The notes below the pieces were generated by a model that worked only from the letters and a program-made list of their open reading frames with translations, was not told where the DNA came from and made no database searches. This document shows, piece after piece, positions 1 to 7,287 of a DNA stretch of 8,952 nt. Position 1 is the stretch's first letter. Each line of letters opens with the position of its first letter. Position numbers and translations under genes: made by a program. Source of the DNA: Terriglobales bacterium (GTDB lineage Bacteria > Acidobacteriota > Terriglobia > Terriglobales > Acidobacteriaceae); contig JASHXK010000478.1 of the NCBI GenBank assembly GCA_030043575.1, positions 1-8,952 of the forward strand, given 5' to 3'.

Positions 1-1
1 C

Positions 2-571
2 CCAAGTCGCAGATCAATATTCCACTTTAGATCAATTGGCGCTGCTCAGATCAACGAAGCCTTCATTGCGCAGATCGAGACGCTTGAACGTGCGAAGATC
101 GATACGCTCCTTGTTGACCTTGCAGGTAATGGCGGCGGAACAGAATGGGCGGATGCGGCTGCGCGCATGGTGACCGCCACCCGCTTGAAATCCGGGCGGA
201 TCGAATTCATGCGCAGTCCGCATTGGGTGAAAGAGCTCGGCGATCTCGAAGACGATTTAAGCCCGGACGATCGCTATCTTGCGTATTATCTCTTGTCGAG
301 CAATCGTGCCAGCGGGACAATCGCCATTCTCGATCTTACCGACAATCAGGTCGTTGACGAGATCGATGGACAAACGGCCAAAGCTGAGATGTTGGTGTCG
401 GTACCAAATTATGAAACACCTTTTGTGAACTTCGATCATTGGGTCAACGATAATCAATTCGTGTACGACCAATGGGGGGCAGAGGGTGGGAACGGGGGTG
501 CTGCAGATGAATGGGGCCACTTGCTGGTTGATCTGAGGACAGGAACGACTACTGTCTTACAGTCACCATAA
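2..571 (+). pseudogene. Chimeric ORF: S41 peptidase fragment fused to beta-propeller tail (5' partial)
   Basis: The reading frame is open from the window edge to the TAA at 569-571. Residues about 13-85 look like the middle of an S41 (C-terminal processing-like) peptidase: an NEAFIAQIETLERA helix, the strand and turn LLVDLAGNGGG (residues 36-46), then AAARMVT and MRSPHWVKELGDLEDDL. In this subfamily the catalytic Ser segment normally follows later, and it is absent. From about nt 257 the text changes to SPDDRYLAYYLL, GTIAILDL and HLLVDLRTGTTTVL, which reads like the last blades of a WD40/TolB-type propeller. Known tricorn-like proteins carry propeller before protease, the opposite order, so I infer an in-frame recombination product without peptidase activity. 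The real start lies outside the window. A genuine but unusual domain order cannot be excluded. Confidence 0.6.
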
Positions 572-680
572 TAGGGTGGTCGCGTACGGGGACCGTGGCA
601 TCATCGCTCCTGACAGTTATATTGACGGTCTTTTGGCTAACGGTCGTGTTAGTTGGTCTCGTTACACTCTTTAAGGCGTT

Positions 681-711
681 TTCCCAAAATGGGAATGTTC
701 TACGTAGAACA
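681..711. promoter_or_regulatory. Two abutting palindromes, candidate operator pair
   Basis: TTCCCAAAATGGGAA (681-695) is a 6-bp inverted repeat around a 3-nt centre. It abuts TGTTCTACGTAGAACA (696-711), a perfect 16-bp palindrome. The CTACGTAG core resembles operators of the BlaI/CopY repressor family, which is recollection rather than proof. They lie in the 228-bp gap between two convergent genes, downstream of both, so no gene start is an obvious target. The rest of the gap (572-680, 712-799) shows no gene, and no terminator with a T-run is visible. Confidence 0.45.
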
Positions 712-799
712 ATTTGCTGAGATGACGCGCCTGGACCAAGGCCATTGTTGTCAGCCACTACCAAGCTTCCATCATAAAGCGGTTGCGGCAAAGCCACAG

Positions 800-2797
800 C
801 TAGCGATCAGCCGGAGTCTGCCGGGAGATGGTGTGCGATGGCGAAACCTCGCGAGCATGAAGCACGCCTGCTTTGTCCAGTTCAGCGCTAACATGCACCG
901 GACGTCCCGGAGTCAGCAGCACATGCTTAGGGCCGAGGCCGCCGCTCAAGTCGATCGTGACAGCGTGGCCATTGCGCAGCGCCAACGTCATCCTGCTCCC
1001 ACTTGCCTGACAAACGGTGCCATACAACTGATGCATCGCTGCCCGGTTGCCGAATAACATTGCAGGAGAAATGCCGGCCGGGCAGGTAACGTTATCGGGC
1101 TTGGACGGCATCAGCGATCTTGGCACCGTCACCTTCTCCAATCCGGCGTGGGTTATACCAAAAATCCGCAGCTGTAGATTGCTGGCGACATAAACGTGCC
1201 CCTTCGCTACCGTTGGAACCAGGTCGGCTTCGCTGTTGACAGCGTGCGTCCAGGTGCCGCCCTCGATCGAGATCAGCGATTGCTGCAGATTCGAAGCATT
1301 GAATGCCTGCAACGTAACGGGCGTGCCGGGATTCATATCGGATGACGTCGCCGGTCGCTGCACGAACCAGACGACGCCACTGCCCGCGGTCGTGCCGTTG
1401 GAGGAAATCACAGGGATGGTTCCGCCATCGTCCGGCAGCCCATAAACCGGAGAAGGGCCGGTCGTGGTCTCCTGCACCAACTGCACAGTCGGCGAAGTTT
1501 CCAGTTTCCAACTGGTGACACCGTAGGACCCGCCAGTCAGAATGTGGAGCGCGCCGTCGGCTCCGACGAAATACGAAGGGCCACACCAACACAAGCCCAT
1601 ACTGATGGTCTGCACTACATTGTTCGGACCGCCTTGGGTATAGCCGCCCATGTTGTCGCGATTGACCAGAAACGCGCGACCATCTTTACCGCCGGCAATG
1701 GCCAGGTGTGGAATCGGACCTGGCTGATCCGGCAGCAACAGCATGCCACCGGATCCCACGTCGTTATCGTACTGGTCGAGTTGAAAGTAGTCGTAGGTGG
1801 TGAAGCTGTCCTCCAATATCAGCAGATCGGGCGAGAGCTCGACCAGACTCTCCGGCCGATTGAAGGCCTGCGAATAGCTGGGATAGTAGGGATTGCTGTT
1901 GCCGGTGGAGAAAAATATGTTGCCATTGGCGTCGGCCGCAATGCCATAGCCGGATTGCCAGATCGACGACAGGTAATAAGGCTGCATGGTTTGGTCGAGG
2001 TGGTTGGTAATGTCCCCGGTCATAGGCAGCAGGGTCGCGGCGTCATAGCGAAGAATGGTGCCGCGCGACTGAGTCGGCACGCTATCGCCGGTGCTGCCGA
2101 AGGTTACATAGATGCAGCCGTTGGCTTCCACCAGCCCCGCCCGCTGCAGATGGTGCAGCGGATTGAAGGTCCACTGCGTCCCATCGGACAGCGTGGTCGA
2201 ATACTGAATCACGGCCGGAGTCAGCGCGTCCCGTCCGGTGCTCAGCGAGATGGCGTGCAAGGTGAAGACATCGCTCGGCGCGCCCAGGGTATCGGCAACG
2301 AAATATAAATTGCCCAGGGTGCGGTCAATCACCGGCGTGCCGAGAATCCCTATCACCGGATAAACATTATCGTCATTGTCTTTGTACTGGTAGGGCACCG
2401 GAGTGCCGAAATGGACGTGCCACAAGATCGTTCCGCTGTCGGCATCGATGGCGTACACGCTGTCGGCTTCGGTTGCCACGTAAACCACGTCGTGTACTCC
2501 CTGTCCTTGGATCGTCTGTCCGGAGACAAACAGCGGCTGGCCATCTACCCGCCCGTCGAGCGTGACCATATGCAGCAAGCCAAAGGTGCTCGGCGTCACG
2601 TCAGCCACCGTCAGCTGCGTCTCGGACGAAGCCCAGCCACTGCGGTTGTTGTCGCCATGGTAGGTCACTACATCCTGGGGGGAGTTGGGAGATAACGTGT
2701 CGCTGGCTTGCGCGCCGAAAAATGGCATGGTGAGCATCGACACTGCAACCAACAAAGGCAATGCCCGCACGCGCGACCGTAAGAGACTGCACAGCAT
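800..2797 (-). CDS. Secreted PQQ-like beta-propeller repeat protein
   Basis: This 665-aa protein begins with a clear signal peptide: basic residues R7-R11, a hydrophobic core 13-27, and a probable cut after AQA (residue 31). The mature start contains VVTYHGDNNRSGW and then VDGQPLFV, a pattern frequent in secreted acidobacterial PQQ-like propeller proteins. PQQ/BamB-type blade motifs follow, for example VVYVATEADSVYAIDADSG with ILWHVHFG. No PQQ-dehydrogenase catalytic signature was recognised, so a structural or binding role is as likely as an enzyme. The last 100 or so residues (VTCPAG to the end) look like a separate small beta domain with two cysteines. The ATG at 2797 is supported by GAGG seven bases upstream on the minus strand. 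It is the only long intact non-mobile gene in the window. The substrate is unknown. Confidence 0.85.
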   Translation of the reverse strand: MLCSLLRSRVRALPLLVAVSMLTMPFFGAQASDTLSPNSPQDVVTYHGDNNRSGWASSETQLTVADVTPSTFGLLHMVTLDGRVDGQPLFVSGQTIQGQGVHDVVYVATEADSVYAIDADSGTILWHVHFGTPVPYQYKDNDDNVYPVIGILGTPVIDRTLGNLYFVADTLGAPSDVFTLHAISLSTGRDALTPAVIQYSTTLSDGTQWTFNPLHHLQRAGLVEANGCIYVTFGSTGDSVPTQSRGTILRYDAATLLPMTGDITNHLDQTMQPYYLSSIWQSGYGIAADANGNIFFSTGNSNPYYPSYSQAFNRPESLVELSPDLLILEDSFTTYDYFQLDQYDNDVGSGGMLLLPDQPGPIPHLAIAGGKDGRAFLVNRDNMGGYTQGGPNNVVQTISMGLCWCGPSYFVGADGALHILTGGSYGVTSWKLETSPTVQLVQETTTGPSPVYGLPDDGGTIPVISSNGTTAGSGVVWFVQRPATSSDMNPGTPVTLQAFNASNLQQSLISIEGGTWTHAVNSEADLVPTVAKGHVYVASNLQLRIFGITHAGLEKVTVPRSLMPSKPDNVTCPAGISPAMLFGNRAAMHQLYGTVCQASGSRMTLALRNGHAVTIDLSGGLGPKHVLLTPGRPVHVSAELDKAGVLHAREVSPSHTISRQTPADR

Positions 2798-3057
2798 CGG
2801 TGAACCTCATCGTCCAAGATTTTGGCCAGTTGTTACGGACCTGTAATCAATGTGCAGCAAGCAAGCTACATGCAACCGCGCGCTCTGTCCAGAAAAAAAC
2901 GCGACAGAGAGAAGCGCGCCGGACGGCAGGGACGGCGCGGGCCTATAAATTAAGGACTGCGGCGCGAGCTGCATCACCTGAAGATCGGGAGGTTCTTCTG
3001 AAGTTCGCGGGCGAGGCCGTCGCCAAAAAGAAGGTCGCCGCCACACCCTGCGATGCA

Positions 3058-3228
3058 ATGTCGATTTGGAACGGAAAACACCCGAGTTGTGCGCTCACCC
3101 GGCACTCGGTACTTCAACAGCACACAAATAAGGCCCTTAGCAGCGATGCGGTTGTATTGATAGTCGTTTCTGATTCAGCAGGCCAGGAAACGACGCTCGG
3201 CAGCGGGTTCTTGATTTCCGCCGATTGA
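3058..3228 (+). pseudogene. N-terminal stub of a trypsin-like (S1C-type) serine peptidase
   Basis: The recognisable part is SSDAVVLIVVSDSAGQETT followed by LGSGFLISAD, the first strands of a Deg/trypsin-like peptidase. In such proteins the next residues are normally G-x-(I/V)-(V/L)-T-N-x-H-V, carrying the catalytic His. Here a TGA follows ISAD directly and the downstream DNA belongs to another gene, so the His-Asp-Ser triad is entirely missing. The frame is open upstream to 2761, but nothing before about 3058 is recognisable. The ATG at 3058 has no clear ribosome binding site, so the original start is uncertain. The gap 2798-3057 holds the upstream region of the minus-strand propeller gene and no gene I can support. 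Confidence 0.6.
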
Positions 3229-3404
3229 CCCGGTTCACGAAGACGTTGTTGCGACCCGTCGGCGAAAGTTGTCGGGACTCCTCTTCGCTCACTTTTAAAT
3301 CTCGGCGCATTTTGGAGCGTATTTCTTCGACGGAATACTCAGCCCCATTGCAGGTCATCTGCAAAATGGGGCGCGAGTAGCTCTGTGATCCTCGGTATCT
3401 GCAT
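3224..3404 (-). pseudogene. Mrr_N-type winged-helix protein fragment, frameshifted and truncated
   Basis: On the minus strand an ATG at 3404 starts MQIPRITELLAPHFADDLQW. The frame then breaks at a run of four C on the plus strand (3343-3346). In the shifted frame it continues EYSVEEIRSKMRRDLKVSEE, then LSPTGRNNVFVNRVN. This matches the winged-helix domain found at the N-terminus of Mrr-like restriction proteins (pattern: EEI...L.LSEEE...LPSGR...F.NRV.WA). Dropping one G from the run joins the halves cleanly. Homology stops at RVN (about 3226), where WA..YL would be expected, and the DNA becomes the peptidase stub of the opposite strand. The ATG lies 4 nt after the stop of the zinc-ribbon gene, so the two were probably translationally coupled. 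Any effector domain that followed is gone. Confidence 0.65.
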
Positions 3405-3408
3405 CTGC

Positions 3409-3633
3409 TTAACGGGAGCTCAGCATGACAGGAAGTCCAGGCTTTCCGCCGCCGCAATTCGGGCATCTTCGTTCGTGAATATCCGCTCCGTTAGCACCGT
3501 AGTGGTGGCCGCAGTTAGAGCAGGCGAGCTGAAAGATATATTGCAGATGATCTGTGCCCGGTGCTCCTGTGTTGCGGACTGTGATCTGACCATGCCCGTT
3601 CACGTACCCGGGTTTCGTCGTACCTTTCGTCAT
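3409..3633 (-). CDS. Small zinc-ribbon protein (74 aa)
   Basis: The protein has two CxxC knuckles, C38-C41 and C57-C60, separated by 15 residues containing HHYGANGADIHERR. The N-terminal part holds GTTKPGYVNGHGQ and GAPGTDH. The arrangement matches a widespread family of small uncharacterised proteins that I recall as GTT.PGY...NGQ, PG.DH, C..C...YGANGSDI..RRCP.CQGG. Family length is about 70 aa, so it looks complete. The two knuckles should bind one zinc ion, and nucleic-acid or protein binding is the usual inference. It is second in a minus-strand run: the upstream reading frame stops 12 nt before its ATG and a winged-helix fragment begins 4 nt after its stop. The ribosome binding site is weak, consistent with coupling. 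The function is unknown. Confidence 0.75.
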   Translation of the reverse strand: MTKGTTKPGYVNGHGQITVRNTGAPGTDHLQYIFQLACSNCGHHYGANGADIHERRCPNCGGGKPGLPVMLSSR

Positions 3634-3645
3634 TGCGTTGGCGAC

Positions 3646-3839
3646 TCAGGATGCGCTCGACACTGCTCGTTGCTGCTGGTTCATCGCTCCCAGCACAAGT
3701 TCACGCTCCCTTTTGAAGTTCTCCTCTCTCGGCGGACGTATGCTGTCGAGGTAAGCCTTCACCCGTCCAATCAATTCTCTCCTCTCATCTTCAGTGAGCG
3801 GAGTGGCTCCGTCGGTAATCGGCCCCTGTGTAATCGCCT
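3646..3839 (-). pseudogene. 3' remnant of an unrecognised helical gene, cut by a MITE-like element
   Basis: Reading the minus strand from the repeat edge at about 3839 to the TGA at 3648-3646 gives an open frame of roughly 64 codons containing TDGATPLTEDERRELIGR, VKAYLDSIRPP and ERELVLGAMNQQQ. It is charged and predicted helical, in contrast to the noise of the other frames. There is no ATG near its 5' end. Upstream the frame runs into the repeat and then a stop inside it. GTG or TTG codons inside (for example within ELIGRVKA) are possible restarts, and AGGAG lies just before the TTG. It lies immediately upstream of the zinc-ribbon gene in the same direction, with only 12 nt between, so it was probably the first gene of that operon. 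No family was recognised. Confidence 0.45.
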
Positions 3840-3969
3840 GTGGGTGTTGAATAACTCTTATTGGGGTGTTTCAGGCGCGAAATCTACTTTGTATGTTGTT
3901 GAATCTTCGTTCTGCGCGAGCTCTGAACTTGGCCGAAATTACTGCTTTGGTTCCTTTTTCAACAGCCAC
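3840..3969. mobile_element. Degenerate MITE-like element, copy 2
   Basis: The left end GTGGGTGTTGAATAACTCTT and the right end TTTTTCAACAGCCAC are imperfect inverted repeats, and both match the ends of the element at 5692-5840 (left ends about 22 of 25 bases). The element is 130 bp with no transposase. The adjoining four bases are GCCT on the left and GAGA on the right, so no target duplication survives, which suggests age or later rearrangement. On the left it interrupts the reading frame ending at 3646. The stretch 3970-4079 to its right shows no gene. Confidence 0.6.
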
Positions 3970-4079
3970 GAGATTTATCGTAAACTATCCACTTCTAGCC
4001 GTAGCCCTTGTCGCTAATTGAGACATGAAGAAGGCCACGGAGTTAGCAGGACGATCTTGCGTGCGAAGCGGGCTATGTT

Positions 4080-4238
4080 GTGGAGGAACGTGGAATTGAC
4101 CGTTATCTGCCAGTGCTGTTCTTAGTGCTGGGATTGCCGATTGGGCTGCTCTACACCTTCCTCATGCCTCCGTTGCAGGTTGCGGACGAGAGCTCACATT
4201 TCGCACGCCTCTATTCGGTCTCGCGTCTTGATCTGAAG
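4080..4238 (+). pseudogene. N-terminal stub of a DUF2142-like membrane protein
   Basis: A GTG at 4080 opens a frame with one transmembrane helix (YLPVLFLVLGLPIGLLYTFL, residues 9-28), followed at once by PPLQVADESSHFARLYSVS. The PP.Q.(P/A)DE..H..R....S motif after the first helix is the hallmark of DUF2142, a family of long multi-helix integral membrane proteins often near cell-envelope glycan genes. A full protein would have several hundred residues. Here recognisable sequence stops about 50 residues in, near 4230-4240, where a glycine-rich gene on the other strand begins in opposite orientation. The frame stays open to 4556 but only as antisense of that gene. No clear ribosome binding site precedes the GTG. 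Confidence 0.6.
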
Positions 4239-5144
4239 TGGCAAGAAGAACCCGAAGGCATCTCCGCCATAAGCATGGCCATTTCCGCCAGGACCTCCGT
4301 CGCCAGCCTCAACGATCACCGACTGGTCAATGAACGCCTGCACGACGCCAGTTTGAGCCCGGTCGCGAAAAATGACATCGCTGCCATCTCCTCCTACGCC
4401 GCCATACGCCACTCCCGGCCCTCCTGCCGCACCCTTTGCCCATCCGTCTCCGCCCCAACCTCCCCATCCGCCCTCGAGTCGAATCGTCCCGGACTTCGCT
4501 CCCACGTGAATGGAGTCTTCCCCGCAAATCAGAACGTCGCCTCCAGAAGCACCTGAGCCACCGTAGGCTGTCGCGCCAACCTCGATAAGGCCAAGATAGA
4601 TGGCCTTGGCGGTTGTGTTGCCGCCCCATCCACCCTCGCCACCATGGACGGATTCGGTTATGTTGACGTTCACGCCGCTGATTCGGATGAACCCTGCATC
4701 CGTACCGCGCTCACCGAAGGCGATAGCCGCGAAAGAACCGGTCTCGGCTACATCTTTTCCGGCGGCTGAGCCCCCGAGCCTGACGATCGCATTAACGGTA
4801 ACGGTGCCGTTAATGCTGACTAAACTCACACTGATCGCGGGAGTCCCCAGGGCCGGATATGCGTTCTTCTGGCTGATCGCGGCGTCGATGTCCAGATCCC
4901 CGTCAGCGACGATGAGCAGGTCACTAGTGAGATCGAGCTTATTGGTCAGCTTTCCCGCTCCTGCAACGTGGAACGTTCCGCCGGTGGTCCCGGCCGGAGG
5001 CATGCCTTGCGTCGCCGAGGCGCCTATTGTTACACCGCAGGACACCGGTGTCTTGCCTTGCGGCTGCGCGCTTTGAGCAAACGCGAGAATCCCGACGACG
5101 ATGAACGCGGCGCGATAACGTGCGCTGGAATATAGTCCTTCCAT
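4194..5144 (-). pseudogene. Glycine-rich secreted protein, C-terminally truncated
   Basis: The 316-aa frame begins at an ATG (5144) with a signal peptide: R9 and R11, the hydrophobic core AAFIVVGILAFA, and a probable cut after QSA (residue 26). The mature part starts with short beta-type repeats (DLTSDLLIVADGDLDIDAA, ISVSLVSINGTVTVNAIV). It then becomes glycine-rich, with GGEGGWGGN, GGWGGWGGDGW and GGDGGPGGNG-type runs, suggesting an extended beta-helix or surface protein. There are two cysteines, C37 and one in LICGED. After YGGDAFGFF the last 16 or so residues (LPLQIKTRDRIEACEM) are antisense of the DUF2142 stub, so the natural C-terminus is lost. It could still be secreted. The function is unknown. 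The gap 5145-5288 shows no gene. Confidence 0.6.
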
Positions 5145-5288
5145 GTCGCGGACTCTGGCCGGCTAACTGGACTACACTAGCACTATAAGGGTGGCCGGAT
5201 TGTACACCCGATGCCTGGTGTGTTAAATGACCGCAGGTGACAAGCGGAGCAACAGGACGAGTGGAATCGTAGTTGGCGCTATCAGGCG

Positions 5289-5637
5289 TTATCGTAAGTT
5301 ACGCGGTTGATCCTCGATCTTCGGTTCCCATTCTGCTGGCAATCGGCCATTATCACCAAACTCCCAGCGCAGTCGTCCACCGTTCTTGGCGTTGATGTCG
5401 AACATGCGCCAATCCACGTACCGGATCGCAAGCTGGATTGCCTGAAAGCCATCGACACCAAAGATCGGCTGCATGAAATCGTTGTTACCGAAGCCAGTCG
5501 TTTGGATCGGGCAGTAGAACTCGCCTTTGCTGTCTGGCGTCTGCTGGCCTACCAATGGCGACCAACAGCGGACAATCTGGCTCGCCGTCCCACCAGAATC
5601 GTCGGACGGCAATCACTTCTGTCATCGCAACTTGCAT
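5289..5637 (-). pseudogene. DUF6968-like small protein with one-base frameshift
   Basis: On the minus strand an ATG at 5637, or more likely the second one at 5625, opens MTEVIAVRRFWWDGEPD followed by CPLLVAIGRPADA. The frame then drifts. One base over, the sequence continues SKGEFYCPIQTTGFGN, FGVDGFQAIQLAIRYV and LRWEFGDNGRLPAEW to the TAA at 5291-5289. Together these match the pattern I associate with DUF6968: a beta hairpin with (I/V)G.P, then CP(Y/I)Q...G.G, GVDA.QA(L/I)QLA and a final W.....G.P. The shift lies between about 5530 and 5553. The intact version would be close to 110 aa, normal for the family. No strong ribosome binding site was seen. A sequencing error would produce the same picture. 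The family assignment is tentative and the function unknown. Confidence 0.5.
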
Positions 5638-5691
5638 GACAGTATTATCGCTCGATCACGGCGAGAATCGTGGTTGTTGGCGAGAACAGGC

Positions 5692-5840
5692 GTGGCTGTT
5701 GAAAAACTCTTTTGGCGTCCTCGCCCTGAAAACTCGACGCGCTAGAATGCCCTATAAACGACGATCGCTCCCTCGGTATACATTTTTGGTCACCCAATTA
5801 GGGGCGGTTTTGCCACATGAAGGACTTTTTCAACAGCCAC
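5692..5840. mobile_element. MITE-like element, copy 1, with target duplication
   Basis: The ends GTGGCTGTTGAAAAACTC and GACTTTTTCAACAGCCAC are inverted repeats matching except for one base. The 149-bp element codes for nothing. It is flanked by AGGC at 5688-5691 and 5841-5844. Read the other way, GGCTGTTG...CAACAGCC (5694-5838) is flanked by an 8-bp direct repeat ACAGGCGT (5686-5693 and 5839-5846). Because the second copy (3840-3969) also carries the outer GTG/CAC, the 4-bp reading is favoured, but 8 bp is typical of several IS families and cannot be ruled out. It lacks a transposase and must have been mobilised in trans. The parent IS family was not identified. Confidence 0.75.
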
Positions 5841-5855
5841 AGGCGTTTACACTCA
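5839..5855 (+). repeat. Left 17-bp inverted repeat of the recombinase module
   Basis: ACAGGCGTTTACACTCA here matches the reverse complement of 7373-7389 (ACAGGCGTTAGCACTCA) at 15 of 17 positions. The two copies face each other around the recombinase and companion genes. The first eight bases are also present at 5686-5693 because the MITE inserted at this repeat. Removing the MITE restores GA next to the repeat, as also seen at the right copy. The remaining sequence to the recombinase start (5856-5933) shows no gene. Confidence 0.5.
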
Positions 5856-5933
5856 TCACGATCTTATTTCCTCCGATCCCCCATCATCCAGTTTGCATTT
5901 CATGAGCGACTTGCCGTAGTCCCAACCTGCGGC

Positions 5934-5941
5934 ACAGGAGG
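5934..5941 (+). promoter_or_regulatory. Strong ribosome binding site for the recombinase
   Basis: ACAGGAGG ends nine bases before the ATG at 5951. It decides the start: the frame holding the catalytic domain has an in-frame ATG at 5965 without its own site, whereas the 5951 start encodes the recognisable N-terminal domain. Confidence 0.7.
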
Positions 5942-5950
5942 CCGTCGACT

Positions 5951-7287
5951 ATGCGCAGACGCAAATGCCCACCGAATTATCGTCGCAGAGTACTTCGGTT
6001 GCCAGACCTGGATCACTCCAAGTTGGCAGTGCTCAACAGCCTGACATCGCCAGCTTCGCGTCGCGTTTACGAGTATGCCATCGATCAATTCATCGCCTGG
6101 TACTGTTCGGAGCCGCGCCTGGCCTTCAACCGCATCGTGGTCGTCCGTTATCGTATGCACCTGGAATCCCGCGGCCTGCAGCAAGCACGATCAATCAGCA
6201 GCTCGCCGCCGTGCGCCGCCTCGCTCATGAAGCCGCCGATTCGGGGTTGCTGAGTCCAGAACTGGCTGCCGGCATCAGCCGAGTTAAGGGAGTAAAACAG
6301 CTTGGGTTCCGCTCAGGGAACTGGTTGACCGTTGATCAATGCGCAGAGGTTCTCGAGCGTGCTCGCGGTCGCAGCCTGCGTGCCAAGCGCGACTATGCGA
6401 TGCTGGCCATGTTGTTCGGTTGCGGTTTGCGCCGATCGGAGCTGGCTGGTTTACAAGTGGACGACGTCCAGATGCGTCAGGGGCACTGGGCGATCGTGGA
6501 TCTGATCGGCAAGGGCGGGCATATCCGCACCGTGCCGATTCCAGGCTGGGTCAAAGTCGCGCTCGACGAGTGGGCCGCACAGGCTGGCATCGGGCAAGGC
6601 AGGATCTTTCGGGCGATCGCCAGGGCGGGAAAGGTATGGGGCAAAGGCGTCTCGCAAAATGTCGTCTGGTATGTGGTGAAGACCTGCTGTGAGAGAGCTG
6701 GACTACAGCACATTGCACCGCATGACTTGCGCCGAACCTGTGCGAAGCTGTGTCACAGTAGCGGTGGCGAGCTGGAGCAGATCCAGTTTCTCTTGGGCCA
6801 TGCCTCGGTGCAGACGACGGAACGCTATCTCGGCTGTAAACAGAATCTAGGGCACCCGGTCAACGATCTGTTTGATCTCGGCACCGACCTCAAGCCGCAG
6901 GAAACGAGTTCTCAACTCGCCGCTTCGAGACCGGTGGAAAACATGTCCCAGCGGGAGCTAGAATGCCGCCACGGAGGATCTGAATATGCGGATCTCATTC
7001 CCTCCTGCCGCCCCGGACAGTTATCCCTGGGAGGGACAACTGAGGTGGTCAAAGTCGGAACGGAAGGTCGCCCGGAAAGCCTTCGACCGTGCTCTGAACC
7101 AAGAACTGCAGGAGGTGATCCAGCAGGCAAAACAGATGGCCGCCGCAATCAAGCAGCCTTCGGACCTATGGGAGTTGGAGCATCATCTGACGCAACGCCG
7201 GAAAGAGATCGATCACAAATACGAGTATCGGGCCTCAAGGCTCGGGTCTGTATTCGGCACGCTGCTTCACGAGGGGCGCCTCGCTGA
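5951..7287 (+). pseudogene. Tyrosine recombinase (XerC/D-type), frameshifted
   Basis: The N-terminal core-binding domain is read from the ATG at 5951 (LNSLTSPASRRVYEYAIDQF, IAWYCSEP, VVVRYRMHLESRGL). At 6178/6179 the frame moves and continues ASTINQQLAAVRRLAHEAA and the catalytic domain. One missing base after CTG (6176-6178) would give GLAASTINQQL, the expected junction. All catalytic residues are present: Arg in GLRRSEL (6430-6432), Lys in IGKGGH (6511-6513), HDLR (6721-6732), His in LLGHAS (6799-6801) and the nucleophile Tyr in TERYLG (6826-6828). Such enzymes cut and join DNA through a 3'-phosphotyrosine. Beyond about 6900 the frame reads on for some 125 codons, largely in a frame overlapping the next gene, and this tail looks unlike protein, so the original stop may be lost. 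A sequencing error at 6178 is possible. Confidence 0.75.
6905..6919. other. Perfect hairpin inside the recombinase 3' extension
   Basis: CGAGTTCTCAACTCG is a 6-bp perfect stem with a CTC loop. It lies just where the recognisable recombinase ends and 54 bp before the ribosome binding site of the companion gene, as an intergenic hairpin would. There is no T-run, so it is not an obvious terminator. Confidence 0.4.

Noticed and set aside
549..797. 82-codon frame on the minus strand directly after the propeller gene
   Set aside because: It crosses both palindromes, has no ribosome binding site and no recognisable motif.
1544..2308. 254-codon open frame on the plus strand
   Set aside because: It is antisense to the propeller gene, which has a signal peptide, blade motifs and a ribosome binding site. 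The plus-strand product resembles no protein family.
3385..4017. 210-codon plus-strand frame
   Set aside because: It runs antisense to the zinc-ribbon gene and through the MITE-like element. Composition and lack of motifs argue against a gene.
6170..6190. Programmed frameshift in the recombinase
   Set aside because: No slippery heptamer or stimulatory structure is visible at CTGCAGCAAGC, and this family is not known to use one. Mutation or sequencing error is simpler.
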